From Candidatus Magnetominusculus xianensis (GTDB taxonomy: Bacteria; Nitrospirota; Thermodesulfovibrionia; Thermodesulfovibrionales; Magnetobacteriaceae): a DNA stretch of 48,784 nt. Both the position numbers and the translations under genes were made by a program. Every line of letters starts with the position of its first letter. The stretch's first letter is position 1. The stretch spans positions 1-48,784 of the forward strand of contig LNQR01000031.1 in NCBI GenBank assembly GCA_001541255.1, in the 5' to 3' direction. Shown one piece after another: positions 27,645 through 36,194 of this stretch. The notes beneath the pieces are model-generated. The model was not told the DNA's origin and did no database searches. It worked only from the letters and a program-made list of their open reading frames with translations.

Positions 27645-27822
27645 TCACTCACATCGCGCCCTGCGCGTAAGCGGCTTTCTGACAAGGGTGTGCATACTAC
27701 TGAGTCCAGGCGTTGACTCCCTTTTTTCTTTAGGATATTGCCTGGTAACAGGTTTTTTAAACATATACGACATAGTCAAAGACATCCCCTATGGGGATTT
27801 CAACAAAAAATATCCTCTTCAA
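27645..27822 (-). pseudogene. nuoI: Decayed 5' part of nuoI (complex I 4Fe-4S subunit)
   Basis: A TTG at 27822 opens a frame reading KRIFFVEI; after a 1-base frame change near 27790 the second frame continues MSYMFKKPVTRQYPKEKRE and then MHTLVRKPLTRRARCE before a stop at 27645. This matches the known N-terminal pattern of NuoI (membrane helix, FxKPVTxQYPxEKR, then the approach to the first CxxCxxC cluster). A third frame just after the stop reads CENICRRCGACRRE, as a degraded cluster motif would. The frames are broken in at least two places, so it is a pseudogene. The identification is from memory of the family. Confidence 0.6.
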
Positions 27823-27959
27823 AAACCTTTCCACCAGACATCCGGCTCTGCCTTTGTAGCAAGCTTTGGACACGCCAACCTCTCTGTCGGCGGTACAAGT
27901 ACTGCCGATTCGGGTATTTTGGTTTCGATATCTTCCACACCACATATGAATATTAGCAT
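27819..27959 (-). CDS. Unidentified 46-residue frame before the nuoI remnant
   Basis: ATG at 27959 opens 46 codons ending in AEPDVWWKGF. The stop TGA overlaps the TTG start of the nuoI remnant (TTGA), the kind of junction seen between true operon genes. It may be the end of the gene that once preceded nuoI, cut at about 27960. I cannot name it. The opposite strand also has an open frame here (27688-27966), which I regard as a shadow. Confidence 0.3.
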   Translation of the reverse strand: MLIFICGVEDIETKIPESAVLVPPTERLACPKLATKAEPDVWWKGF

Positions 27960-27979
27960 TATATAATACCCTATGTCAA
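27950..27979 (-). promoter_or_regulatory. Candidate sigma-70 promoter for the polysaccharide operon
   Basis: On the minus strand TTGACA (27979-27974) is followed after 18 bases by TGCTAATAT, an extended -10 with TAATAT at 27955-27950. This would give a leader of about 450 bases before the antiterminator gene. A second TATAAT nearby (27962-27967 on the plus strand) could serve the small plus-strand ORFs, but I see no good -35 for it. Confidence 0.35.
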
Positions 27980-28048
27980 GTTACAAAGTAACAGGTTGTT
28001 CCGCCAGGGATATAGAAGACACCACAGGAGTTATGTTATACTGCACCT

Positions 28049-28189
28049 ATGCAGCATTTGGCGATAGAAAAGATTGTTGGTGAATGTGTCAATCCACTCT
28101 TATTCCGGCCACACTCATTCCTGTACGACACATACCACAAACACGCGCGGGTGTTCAGAGGGGCGAATCCCCTGCCGTCCACTCAATGA
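28049..28189 (+). CDS. Possible small ORF, 46 residues, unknown
   Basis: ATG at 28049 opens 46 codons with an even amino-acid mix (for example FLYDTYHKHARVFRGANPL). It ends 10 bases before the next small gene on the same strand. No clear ribosome site and no family that I recognise. A short GC hairpin near its end (aggggcgaatcccct) looks like a tRNA arm at first sight but lies inside this frame. Confidence 0.3.
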   Translation: MQHLAIEKIVGECVNPLLFRPHSFLYDTYHKHARVFRGANPLPSTQ

Positions 28190-28199
28190 CTCTACAGGT

Positions 28200-28463
28200 A
28201 TGGATTTAAATGATAAAGACATATTGTTTTACAATCGGCTGTTAAAAAGAAAGAAATATTTCTTTATTTTCAGCATCATGAGCTCTGTAATAGGAGTCGT
28301 GTTCTTAGTGTATCATCTTATAGCCAGGGATTTAGACGGCGCAAGATTTGCTCTGGCAGTCTTCATTTTACTATCTGGAAGGTCGAACCTCCGTCAATAT
28401 AAAATATCCCTTTTATTGTACAAAATTAAACCGTTAATTGATACTTCAAAACAAGAGGTGTAA
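28200..28463 (+). CDS. Small membrane protein of unknown function
   Basis: 87 residues with two hydrophobic segments (about 21-42 and 50-60) separated by a short charged loop (ARDLDGAR), and a basic N-terminus (LLKRKKY). The frame is open further upstream to 28074, but the upstream codons look non-coding and the protein proper begins at the ATG at 28200 (MDLNDKDILFYN). It converges on tpx with a hairpin between. I recognise no family. Confidence 0.55.
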   Translation: MDLNDKDILFYNRLLKRKKYFFIFSIMSSVIGVVFLVYHLIARDLDGARFALAVFILLSGRSNLRQYKISLLLYKIKPLIDTSKQEV

Positions 28464-28472
28464 GCTGCATGA

Positions 28473-28496
28473 CGCCGGCAGCCGTAACTGCCGGCG
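28473..28496. terminator. Bidirectional hairpin between convergent genes
   Basis: CGCCGGCAG and CTGCCGGCG form a perfect 9-bp stem around a 6-base loop, placed between the ends of the small membrane protein gene and tpx. The stem is GC-rich, but neither side has a run of T, so it is a weak or factor-dependent terminator at best. Confidence 0.6.
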
Positions 28497-28505
28497 CAGT
28501 TACAG

Positions 28506-29009
28506 TTACTTTAGAGCGGCAAGTGCCTTGTCATAGTTCGGCTGATTTGTGACTTCCGGTACTACCTCTACGTATTTGATTGTGCCGGATTTGTCAATGA
28601 TTACTATGGCACGTGTCAAGAGACGCAGTTCCTTAATCAAGAGGCCGTAGGCCATTCCAAATTCGGCGTCTTTATAGTCTGAAAGGGTTTTTACCTTATC
28701 AATACCGGCAGTTGTACAAAATCTTGCATTGGCAAACGGTAAATCCATGCTGAGATTTAACACTACGGTATCAGTGCCTAAGCTGGCTGCTGATTCATTG
28801 AACTTTCTTAACTGTGTGTCGCAAACCGGTGTGTCCAGTGACGGTGTTACGCTGATTACTACAGTCTTGCCTGCGAAGTCCTTCAAGGCAACGGCTCCCA
28901 AACCGTTGTCTAAAACCGTGAACCCCGGCGCCTTATCCCCAACTTTTACCTCTGTGCCAAGCAGCGTTAGTCCGCCGCCCTGAAATGTAATAACCCCTGT
29001 CCTTTCCAT
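28506..29009 (-). CDS. tpx: Thiol peroxidase (Tpx, atypical 2-Cys peroxiredoxin)
   Basis: 167 residues, the usual Tpx length. The peroxidatic Cys63 is in TPSLDTPVCDTQLRKF and the resolving Cys98 is in ANARFCTTAG, the spacing expected of atypical 2-Cys Tpx. It reduces hydrogen peroxide and organic peroxides with thioredoxin. GAGGAGGT lies 5 bases before ATG at 29009. It has its own promoter and stands alone between the polysaccharide region and the infB operon. Confidence 0.95.
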   Translation of the reverse strand: MERTGVITFQGGGLTLLGTEVKVGDKAPGFTVLDNGLGAVALKDFAGKTVVISVTPSLDTPVCDTQLRKFNESAASLGTDTVVLNLSMDLPFANARFCTTAGIDKVKTLSDYKDAEFGMAYGLLIKELRLLTRAIVIIDKSGTIKYVEVVPEVTNQPNYDKALAALK

Positions 29010-29058
29010 CGCAGACCTCCTCAGAATAGATTATGCCAGCGTATTACTGACCGCTATG

Positions 29059-29087
29059 ATTGTACAATAAATCAATTCCTTTGTAAA
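29059..29087 (-). promoter_or_regulatory. Sigma-70-type promoter of tpx
   Basis: On the minus strand TTTACA (29087-29082) and TACAAT (29064-29059) are separated by exactly 17 bases, each one change from consensus. The start point would be near 29052, leaving about 43 bases of leader before the strong ribosome site. The -10 lies inside the 10-bp palindrome ATTGTACAAT, which might be an operator. Confidence 0.7.
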
Positions 29088-29186
29088 GAGTTTTGTGACA
29101 AAAATACATTTTTACCTGACGCCTGCCAGACTTCTGAGGAACATCTTGCACAAAGCTATGAATTTATGATAACATGCAATATAGTG

Positions 29187-29459
29187 ATGTTGCGGGTGCC
29201 GGAAAGGACGTGTGTTTGTTGCAGGAAAAAGGACGCAAAAAGCGGACTTTTAAGGATAGTAGTACCCGAAGACACCCCAGTATTCGACAAAGTCCAGAAA
29301 ATGCCGGGCAGGGGATACTACTTGTGCCCGGATAAAAAATGTATAGATAAATTTATGGATGAGAAAAAAATAAATAAAATCTTAAAAAGGAAAATAACCG
29401 CGTTGCCAGCATCGAGGGAGTTATTGAAAATGGAGGTTGAGGCTTCATGCACACAATAA
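29187..29459 (+). CDS. ylxR: YlxR-family RNA-binding protein (DUF448)
   Basis: About 90 residues with the YlxR pattern: RVPERTCVCCRKKDAKSGLL, then PGRGYYLCPDKKCIDKF. These small nucleic-acid-binding proteins are usually encoded between nusA and infB. Here no nusA lies upstream, and the gene follows a non-coding stretch after the divergent tpx. ATG at 29187 is chosen, but ATG at 29166 and a GTG just downstream are also possible and none has a clear ribosome site. Its end overlaps infB by 13 bp. Confidence 0.88.
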   Translation: MLRVPERTCVCCRKKDAKSGLLRIVVPEDTPVFDKVQKMPGRGYYLCPDKKCIDKFMDEKKINKILKRKITALPASRELLKMEVEASCTQ

Positions 29460-31939
29460 GGATAAACGAAATTGCCAAGGAATTAAACGTAACCAACAAG
29501 GTACTGCTTGATTTGATTAAAAAGATGGGCATCGAAGGCAAAACTCACTCCTCGGGCATATCGCAGGAACTGGCAGACAGACTTAAGGCAGCAGTTAAGG
29601 GAAAGGGAGTTCAGGAACCCGTAAAATCATCACAAGCGCCGCAATCAAGGCCGCCATATACGCCTCCGGCAAGGCCGCCCTCAGCACCCCCACAGGCAAG
29701 GCCTACACCACCGGCAGCCAGACAAGACTCAGCACCGGCAAAGCAAGTCCCCCAGCACGAAAAAAGGTACTCGTCGGCCTCAAAGCCGTCATCCCATCCA
29801 AAAAAACAATCGCCACCCTCACAGGCAAGGCCGCACCACGCTGCCACTAAACCGGCTTCTCCACTAGTTCAGCCGGGAAAAGAGCTGGAAAAAGAGCCGG
29901 AAAAAGATAAAGCAAAGCTCTTACCCGTTGCAGGTGGTGTGGTTATTGCTAAAACCGCAGAGGAAGAAGATGAGATAACCATTCCCGATAGATTTAAAAA
30001 GAAGGTCGAAGTTGAAAAAGCAGAGAAGGCCAAACCAAAGGTAAGTATGCAGCGCGCCTTCCAGTCGATAAGAAAAGTTGAACAGAAAAAGATATTTGAC
30101 TCGCGCTCCAACAAAAAGGGGATGCGTTCACGGTCATCATCTTCGAGGGCAATACCCCAAAAACAACAGATCCCAGCAACCGTCCCCCGTAAAAAGGTAA
30201 TGAAAATCCAGGAAGGCACTACCGTAAGCGAATTCGCAAAGGCCATTGGGCAGAAAATCTCAGAGGTAATAAAGAAATTCATGGAACTGGGCACTATGCC
30301 CACTATAAATCAGCCCATAGATATTGAGGCTGCCTCCATAGTGGCCGAGGCCTTCGGCGTGAAAATAGAAGTAGCCGAGGCAGAGGATTTCGAGATGGCT
30401 GAGGTGCAAGAAGACTCTGAAGCGCTGATTCACCGCCCCCCTGTTGTCACAATTATGGGACACGTTGACCACGGTAAGACCTCACTGCTTGACGCCATCA
30501 GAAAGACCAAGGTAACGGAGTCCGAGGCCGGAGGCATAACCCAGCACATCGGTGCATATAAGGTTACACTCAAGGGCAAGGAGATTGTGTTCCTGGACAC
30601 CCCAGGTCACGAGGCATTCACCACAATGAGGGCGCGCGGGGCAAAAGTAACGGACATTGTTGTGCTTGTAGTCGCCGCCGATGACGGCGTAATGCCCCAG
30701 ACTATAGAGGCCATAGACCACGCCAGAGCCGCCGCAGTGCCCATAGTAGCGGCTGTAAATAAAATAGATAAACCCAACGCCGACACCGACAGGGTTAAAA
30801 AGGAACTCGCCACACACGAGGTGATACCTGAGGCATGGGGCGGTAAGAATATATTTGTCGAGGTATCGGCAAAGAAGAAAATTGGTATTGAAGACCTGCT
30901 TGAGATGATTATTCTTCAGGCTGAGATGATGGAGTTAAAGGCCAATCCCAATAAGCCAGCACGCGGCGTTATAATCGAATCGAGGCTGGACAAAGGCCGC
31001 GGTGCTATAGCAACCGTACTCATTCAGTCCGGGACACTTAAGGTTGGAGACATATTCGTGGCCGGGGTCAATTTTGGCCGTGTCAGGGCACTCATAGACG
31101 ATGTCGGCGTTAAGACCATTGCAGCCACACCGTCAACCCCCGTTGAGGTCATAGGATTTTCAGACGTGCCAAACGCCGGTGAGATGTTCATGGTAGTGGA
31201 CGACGAAAAAAAGGCTCGTCAGATAACACTGTCCAGAAAGCAAAAGGCTCAGTCACTTACCGTAGCTCACGCAAAAAAGCTCAATCTCGACGAACTCTAC
31301 GCCAGAATCAAAGAGCTTGAAATAAAGGAACTGAACATTATTATAAAGGCCGACGTGCAAGGCTCTGCCGAGGCCCTCAGGTCTTCTCTGGAGGGTATAA
31401 AGCACGAAGAGGTAAAGGTAAAGGTGATACATACCTCTATGGGCGGCATCAATGAATCAGACGTTATGCTGGCATCGGCTTCTAATGCTATAATCATCGG
31501 CTTTAACGTCCGGGCAGATGCAAAGAGCATGAAGCTTGCAGACAGGGAAGGCGTTGATATCAGGTTTTATAACGTCATATACGACGCCATTGACGACGTT
31601 AAAAAGGCCCTTGAGGGTCTGCTTGAGCCAACCCTGAAAGAGACTATACTTGGCACTGCTGAGGTGCAGAAGTTGTTTACTATCTCAAAGATAGGCACAA
31701 TAGCGGGCTGCCAGGTAACCGAAGGGGTTATTCAAAGAGGGAGCGACGGCATCAGGGTAATCAGGGACAATATAGTTATATATGACGGTAAAATTGCCAC
31801 GCTGCGCAGGTTTAAAGACGACGTAAAGGAGGCCCAGAAGGGCTACGAGTGCGGTATTCTCGTTGAGAACTTCAATGACCTGAAAGTTGGCGACATTCTG
31901 GAGAACTATAAGATAGAAAAGGTTGCCGGTAAATTGTAG
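29447..31939 (+). CDS. infB: Translation initiation factor IF-2
   Basis: 830 residues. The N-terminus has the IF2_N domain ([20 protein letters not shown]), followed by a long Pro/Ala/Lys-rich linker (about 60-165) and a second IF2_N-like part near residue 255. The GTPase domain begins near residue 333 with [18 protein letters not shown], then DTPGHEAF and AVNKIDKP. Domains II-IV follow to the end. It delivers initiator tRNA to the 30S subunit. GGAGGTTGAGG lies upstream of the ATG at 29447. Confidence 0.97.
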   Translation: MHTIRINEIAKELNVTNKVLLDLIKKMGIEGKTHSSGISQELADRLKAAVKGKGVQEPVKSSQAPQSRPPYTPPARPPSAPPQARPTPPAARQDSAPAKQVPQHEKRYSSASKPSSHPKKQSPPSQARPHHAATKPASPLVQPGKELEKEPEKDKAKLLPVAGGVVIAKTAEEEDEITIPDRFKKKVEVEKAEKAKPKVSMQRAFQSIRKVEQKKIFDSRSNKKGMRSRSSSSRAIPQKQQIPATVPRKKVMKIQEGTTVSEFAKAIGQKISEVIKKFMELGTMPTINQPIDIEAASIVAEAFGVKIEVAEAEDFEMAEVQEDSEALIHRPPVVTIMGHVDHGKTSLLDAIRKTKVTESEAGGITQHIGAYKVTLKGKEIVFLDTPGHEAFTTMRARGAKVTDIVVLVVAADDGVMPQTIEAIDHARAAAVPIVAAVNKIDKPNADTDRVKKELATHEVIPEAWGGKNIFVEVSAKKKIGIEDLLEMIILQAEMMELKANPNKPARGVIIESRLDKGRGAIATVLIQSGTLKVGDIFVAGVNFGRVRALIDDVGVKTIAATPSTPVEVIGFSDVPNAGEMFMVVDDEKKARQITLSRKQKAQSLTVAHAKKLNLDELYARIKELEIKELNIIIKADVQGSAEALRSSLEGIKHEEVKVKVIHTSMGGINESDVMLASASNAIIIGFNVRADAKSMKLADREGVDIRFYNVIYDAIDDVKKALEGLLEPTLKETILGTAEVQKLFTISKIGTIAGCQVTEGVIQRGSDGIRVIRDNIVIYDGKIATLRRFKDDVKEAQKGYECGILVENFNDLKVGDILENYKIEKVAGKL

Positions 31940-31984
31940 CCCGATGTCAGATCAAATGCCGGTCAAATATTATGATGGCAGCTT

Positions 31985-32263
31985 ATGATCTTAGGGGTAA
32001 TGCGAATCAGCATATATATACCGGAGGCGGGTTCGCTGAAGGCCAAGCGCTTTGTCATTAAATCGGTGAAAGACAAGATAAAAAATAAATTCAACGTCTC
32101 ATTGGCAGAAGAGGCCAGTGACCTGTGGCAGCGCGTCGAACTCTACGCAGCCTGTATATCCACTGACACGCAGCACGTAAACAGTACGCTTGAAAACGTA
32201 AAAAATATGATAGACAAGGACCCGCAGATAGAAATACTTGATTATTCGCTGGAGCTGTCCTGA
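31985..32263 (+). CDS. ylxP: YlxP-family protein (DUF503)
   Basis: 92 residues matching DUF503: MILGVMRISIYIPEAGSLKA, KSVKDKIKNKFNVSLAE and DLWQRVELYAACIS. Its usual location between infB and rbfA is kept, and its stop overlaps the rbfA start by one base (TGATG). The role of the family is not settled; the context points to ribosome maturation. Confidence 0.9.
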   Translation: MILGVMRISIYIPEAGSLKAKRFVIKSVKDKIKNKFNVSLAEEASDLWQRVELYAACISTDTQHVNSTLENVKNMIDKDPQIEILDYSLELS

Positions 32264-32634
32264 TGCTGCCCTATAAGCGCTCCCAGCGTGTAAGCGACCT
32301 GCTGAGGCAGGAGATATCGGAGATTGTCCTAAACAGGATAAAAGACCCGCGGCTTGGATTTATCACTATTACAGAGGTAGAGTTAAGCGACGACCTTAAA
32401 ACGTCTCATGTGTATGTAAGCGTCCTGAAAAAAGATAAAATAGCGCAGACCCTGAAGATATTAAACGCAGCGGCAGGGTTTATTCGCCATGAGGCCGCAA
32501 AGTGTGTTAAGCTCAGGCAGATTCCAAACATAGTATTTGCCGAGGATAAGTCCATTGAATACGGAATGAAAATCGACGGCCTGTTAAATGAAATAAAAAA
32601 TGAGATAAAAAACAAGGAAAAAGGTGAACAATGA
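32263..32634 (+). CDS. rbfA: Ribosome-binding factor A
   Basis: 123 residues with the KH-like fold pattern RSQRVSDLLRQEISEIVLN, RIKDPRLGFITITEVELS and LRQIPNIVFAEDKSIEYG. RbfA binds the 30S subunit and helps 16S rRNA maturation. It overlaps the next gene by 4 bp (ATGA), so it belongs to the infB-truB transcript. Confidence 0.95.
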   Translation: MLPYKRSQRVSDLLRQEISEIVLNRIKDPRLGFITITEVELSDDLKTSHVYVSVLKKDKIAQTLKILNAAAGFIRHEAAKCVKLRQIPNIVFAEDKSIEYGMKIDGLLNEIKNEIKNKEKGEQ

Positions 32635-33596
32635 ATCCCCCTGAAACACTGCTCTCACACATAAAAGAAAACGACAAATTCTACATCGTGCCGCACATAT
32701 TTCCAGATGGCGACGCCCTGGGGTCAGCCCTTGCGCTTGAGAGCGCCCTATGTAGTCTTGGTAAAAAGGCAATAGTCTTCTCGCGTGACTCCGTGCCGGA
32801 TATGTTTGACTTCCTGCCCGAGTCAGGCAGGATAGCGCCTATGAGCGACTTAACCTCGCCGGAAGACGCCACTTTATTGCTTATAGATTGTAATGCCCCC
32901 AATAGGGCAGACATAGAACGGGTAAAGTTTAAATACACAATTGTCATAGACCACCATGAGACGGAATCAGATTTCGGCGACATCAGATGGGTACTGCCCA
33001 AGTCCCCGGCAACCGGCCTGATGATATATTTCCTCATTAAATCACTAGGCGTTGATATTAGCAGCTCAATGGCCTTAAATATTTACGCGGCACTTGCCGT
33101 TGATACGGGGATATTCAGGTACTCAAACACTACTGCGGAGTCTCTTTCAGTGGCCTCAGACCTCATCTCAAAAGGTGTCAGACCGTCGTTTGTAGCTGAC
33201 CGCCTGCACAACAACTGGACAGAGGCCAAGTTCATGCTCCTTAAGCATATGCTCAACAGCATAGAGATACAAAAAAATACGGCCATATGCTTTATAACAA
33301 ACGATATGTTAAAGAAAACCGGTGCAAAACCAGAAGACACAGACAACTTTGTCAACTTCCCCATAATGATTAATACGATAAAGGTAGCTGCCCTGTTTAA
33401 AGAGACGGGCAATAATTTCTGGAAGGCCTCCCTGCGCTCACGCGGAGATGTAAACGTGGCGAAAATTGCGGAGAAATTAGGCGGCGGCGGACATAAAAAC
33501 GCAGCCGGCTTCAGAATAACGGCAGACATAGAGACGGCGAAAAAGGCCTTGCTAGAGTCTTTGGACGGCATCGGAGAGTCCTCCGGGGGTGATTAG
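32631..33596 (+). CDS. nrnA: DHH-family bifunctional oligoribonuclease/PAP phosphatase (NrnA)
   Basis: 321 residues. The DHH domain has FPDGDALGSALAL and VIDHHETESDFGDI; the C-terminal DHHA1 domain ends in GGGGHKNAAGF. NrnA degrades short oligoribonucleotides and 3'-phosphoadenosine 5'-phosphate. The position between rbfA and truB is common to many bacteria. It overlaps truB by 8 bp. Confidence 0.93.
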   Translation: MNPPETLLSHIKENDKFYIVPHIFPDGDALGSALALESALCSLGKKAIVFSRDSVPDMFDFLPESGRIAPMSDLTSPEDATLLLIDCNAPNRADIERVKFKYTIVIDHHETESDFGDIRWVLPKSPATGLMIYFLIKSLGVDISSSMALNIYAALAVDTGIFRYSNTTAESLSVASDLISKGVRPSFVADRLHNNWTEAKFMLLKHMLNSIEIQKNTAICFITNDMLKKTGAKPEDTDNFVNFPIMINTIKVAALFKETGNNFWKASLRSRGDVNVAKIAEKLGGGGHKNAAGFRITADIETAKKALLESLDGIGESSGGD

Positions 33597-34464
33597 CCGC
33601 GCCATAAATTTTAACAAGCCGGAGGGGATATCCTCACATACAGCGGTGCAGCAAGTAAAGTCTGTTTTAAAAATCGGCAAGGCCGGGCACGCCGGTACGC
33701 TTGACCCGCTGGCCGAGGGGGTGCTGATAGTGCTCTGCGGGCAGGCCACAAAGCTCACACCATACCTTGCAACGCTTGACAAGAAGTACACTGCCGTAGT
33801 AAGACTTGGGCAGCACACCGACACTCTAGACAGAGAAGGGAAGGTTATCAGGACAGCCCCTGTGTCAGAGATAACCGCCGATGGAGTTGTTGAGGCATTA
33901 AAGTCGTTCACAGGTGAAATCTCTCAAACCCCGCCAATGTACTCTGCCCTGAAGATAAACGGCACCCCGCTCTATAAACTCGCCCGTAAGGGGCTTGAGG
34001 TAGAGCGTAAACAGCGCAGCATTACCATATTTGCAATCAACCTTGCAGCATTTGATTTGCCTTACATAACACTCGACATACACTGCTCAAAGGGGACATA
34101 CGTCAGAACCCTGTGCAGCGACCTTGCCGAAGCTATGGGCACATGCGGTCATGTACACGCGCTCAAGCGAACAGGCGTCGGAAGATTTGACATATCAGAA
34201 TCATGCGGCCTGGATACACTTCAGAGCGCGCGGATTATATCGATGGACGAGACACTGAGCCACCTCGGTGAAAGAACCCTTACCACTGATGAACAAAGGA
34301 AGATACTAAACGGTTCTATGCTTGATGATTACGCAGAAGGACGCCAAGATGGGGCAGCCCTGAGATTAAAGGATATACGTGGGAATTTGTTCGCGATTGG
34401 CACCTATGGCGGCAATAAAATAAAAATGGCTGCTTTTTTGGGAAAAAGCCAGCGTAATAGTTAA
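33589..34464 (+). CDS. truB: tRNA pseudouridine-55 synthase
   Basis: 291 residues. The catalytic Asp is in GKAGHAGTLDPLAEGVL, followed by KKYTAVVRLGQHTDTLD and the typical CSKGTYVRTLCSDLA. TruB forms pseudouridine at position 55 in the T loop of tRNAs. The start is GTG at 33589, within the end of nrnA. A gap of 87 bases to pilM follows, which contains a candidate promoter. Confidence 0.96.
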   Translation: MISRAINFNKPEGISSHTAVQQVKSVLKIGKAGHAGTLDPLAEGVLIVLCGQATKLTPYLATLDKKYTAVVRLGQHTDTLDREGKVIRTAPVSEITADGVVEALKSFTGEISQTPPMYSALKINGTPLYKLARKGLEVERKQRSITIFAINLAAFDLPYITLDIHCSKGTYVRTLCSDLAEAMGTCGHVHALKRTGVGRFDISESCGLDTLQSARIISMDETLSHLGERTLTTDEQRKILNGSMLDDYAEGRQDGAALRLKDIRGNLFAIGTYGGNKIKMAAFLGKSQRNS

Positions 34465-34516
34465 AGCAGAATTTTATAATAAATTCTTAAGTAGCTAAAA
34501 AATTGGAAAAATACAC

Positions 34517-34545
34517 TTGACAAGAATTTTAGATTATGTTAAAAA
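34517..34545 (+). promoter_or_regulatory. Candidate promoter for the pil operon
   Basis: A consensus TTGACA (34517-34522) is followed after 17 bases by TAAAAA (34540-34545), a weaker -10. Transcription would start at about 34552, the GTG of pilM itself, and no ribosome site is seen before that GTG, so a leaderless transcript is possible. Confidence 0.45.
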
Positions 34546-34551
34546 TATACT

Positions 34552-35610
34552 GTGTTAGATATATTTGGGCCTAAATCGCTGCTTGGGCTGGACATAGGGT
34601 CGTCCAGTATAAAAGCTGTGCAGCTAAAGGATATAAAGACGGGTTACGAATTAGAGTTGTTCGATTACCTGCCGATTCAATCGGACATGATAGTTGATAA
34701 TGTGGTAGCAAACCAGCAAAAGCTCTCAGAGGCAATAAAAGCGCTGGTTAAAAAGGCAAAGATAAAGGCCAAAAACACGGTAATATCTATCTCCGGTCAT
34801 TCCTCTGTAATAATCAAACGCATCACGCTGCCAGAGATGTCAGAAGATGTGCTAAACGAAAATATACGTTATGAGGCAGAGCAGTATGTGCCATTCGGCA
34901 TAGACGATGTAAATCTTGATTATCAGATACTTGGCCCTGCCGAGGAGCCCGGGCAGATTGAAGTGATACTGGTGGCGGTAAAAAAAGATGCACTAAACAG
35001 CTACATCGGTGCAGTCAAAGATGCAGGATTGAATCCGGTTATCGTGGATGTTGATGCGTTTACACTTGAGAACATGTATGAGATAAACTATAAGTCCGAG
35101 GGCGCTAAAAGCGTGGCGCTGCTCAACGTAGGTGCATCGAACACTACAATAAATATATTAAAAAACGGGGTGTCAGCCTTTACAAGAGACAGCTCCATTG
35201 GAAGCAAGCATCACACGGAGGCCCTGATGAGGGAGTTCTCTTTGAATTACGATGAGGCGGAGCAGATAAAGTTTGGCATGACAGTGAAGGGAATTACCCC
35301 TGAACAGGCAGATGCCGTGATTACCGGGGTATCAGAGGAAATTGTAATGGAGATAAATCATTCTCTGGATTTCTTTAGTGATTCACCGGAGATGGAGGCA
35401 ATAGAAGGCTTGTGGCTCGGTGGCGGTGGAGCGATGGTGAGAGGATTAAAGGAAAAGTTGTCAGAAATGACGGGCTATCCGGTGACGATGTTAGACCCGT
35501 TTAAAAACATAAAGATACCTAAGGGTATCGATGCTGACCATATAAAGTTCATCGCGCCGATTGCTGCGATAGCGGTAGGGCTTGCAACAAGAAGGCTTGG
35601 GGACAGATGA
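34552..35610 (+). CDS. pilM: Type IV pilus assembly protein PilM
   Basis: 352 residues of the actin-like FtsA/PilM fold. SLLGLDIGSSSIKAVQLK is the first phosphate-binding motif, and LWLGGGGAMVRGL matches the later adenosine motif. PilM is a cytoplasmic ATP-binding protein that binds the N-terminus of PilN and anchors the alignment complex. The start is GTG; the length and motif position match the family. It overlaps pilN by 4 bp (ATGA). Confidence 0.94.
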   Translation: MLDIFGPKSLLGLDIGSSSIKAVQLKDIKTGYELELFDYLPIQSDMIVDNVVANQQKLSEAIKALVKKAKIKAKNTVISISGHSSVIIKRITLPEMSEDVLNENIRYEAEQYVPFGIDDVNLDYQILGPAEEPGQIEVILVAVKKDALNSYIGAVKDAGLNPVIVDVDAFTLENMYEINYKSEGAKSVALLNVGASNTTINILKNGVSAFTRDSSIGSKHHTEALMREFSLNYDEAEQIKFGMTVKGITPEQADAVITGVSEEIVMEINHSLDFFSDSPEMEAIEGLWLGGGGAMVRGLKEKLSEMTGYPVTMLDPFKNIKIPKGIDADHIKFIAPIAAIAVGLATRRLGDR

Positions 35611-36194
35611 TCAAAATAAATCTCCTTCCCTCAGATGGAAAGGCGAAAAAGAGAAAAAAACCACCCACGGCGATCCCACTCCTTTACCTTGCGGTCGTAT
35701 TAGTGCTGATACTATCTTTAGGGGCTGCTGGCGTTTTTTATAAGATGTTGTCAAACAAACTGGATATGATGCAAAAGGAAAAGGCGGAGAAAACCAAACA
35801 AATCGAGGCATTGAAGAAAAAGATAAAGGAAGTTGAAACCCTTGAGGCGAAAATCAAGACTATCAACGACAATAAAAAGGTAATCGAGCAGTTGAAGAAC
35901 AATCAAAGCACACCTGTAAAGGTCCTTGATGAGATCAGTAAACTCCTGCCTGACAATGTCTGGCTTATAAAGATGAGCATAAATGAACAAGACCTGGCGT
36001 TAAGCGGTACTGCCGAGAAGAACGACGATGTAGTCTCATTCGTAAATAATTTGAAGAGTTCAAAACTGTTTGCTAACGTCTACCTGAGCAAATCCCAAAG
36101 CGGCGCCATAAGTATGGGAGCAGGACGGGCTGACTTAGCTGTGTATAATTTTGAGATGAAAATGACCATAACAATAGTGGCTAAGGCGGCGTAG
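35607..36194 (+). CDS. pilN: Type IV pilus assembly protein PilN
   Basis: 195 residues. The conserved N-terminal INLLPSD, which binds PilM, is at residues 4-10. A membrane helix (about 21-43) and a long coiled coil rich in Lys/Glu follow, then a small ferredoxin-like domain (DNVWLIKMSINEQDLALSG). With PilO it forms the inner-membrane part of the alignment complex. Its stop shares one base with the GTG of pilO. Confidence 0.93.
   Translation: MIKINLLPSDGKAKKRKKPPTAIPLLYLAVVLVLILSLGAAGVFYKMLSNKLDMMQKEKAEKTKQIEALKKKIKEVETLEAKIKTINDNKKVIEQLKNNQSTPVKVLDEISKLLPDNVWLIKMSINEQDLALSGTAEKNDDVVSFVNNLKSSKLFANVYLSKSQSGAISMGAGRADLAVYNFEMKMTITIVAKAA

Noticed and set aside
27888..27910. GGCGGTAC resembling an ops element
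   Set aside because: It is on the plus strand, opposite to the operon, and differs from GGCGGTAG; it belongs to a small imperfect palindrome.
27757..27945. 62-codon minus-strand ORF starting at 27945
   Set aside because: Its end part is one of the frames of the decayed nuoI; its first 40 residues look out of frame. Treated as part of the remnant.
27688..27966. 92-codon plus-strand ORF
   Set aside because: It lies antisense to the frames that read as nuoI and its predecessor, has no ribosome site and no recognisable family.
28141..28185. tRNA-like 3' arm (aggggcgaatcccct followed by gccgtcca)
   Set aside because: The loop has 5 bases instead of 7, no matching acceptor strand was found upstream, and the stretch lies inside an open frame.
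29611..30303. Minus-strand ORFs opposite infB
   Set aside because: Shadow frames caused by the Pro/Ala/Lys-rich linker of IF-2.
34420..34460. Hairpin with A and T runs at the end of truB
   Set aside because: It lies inside the coding sequence before the stop and pairs poorly; not a convincing terminator.
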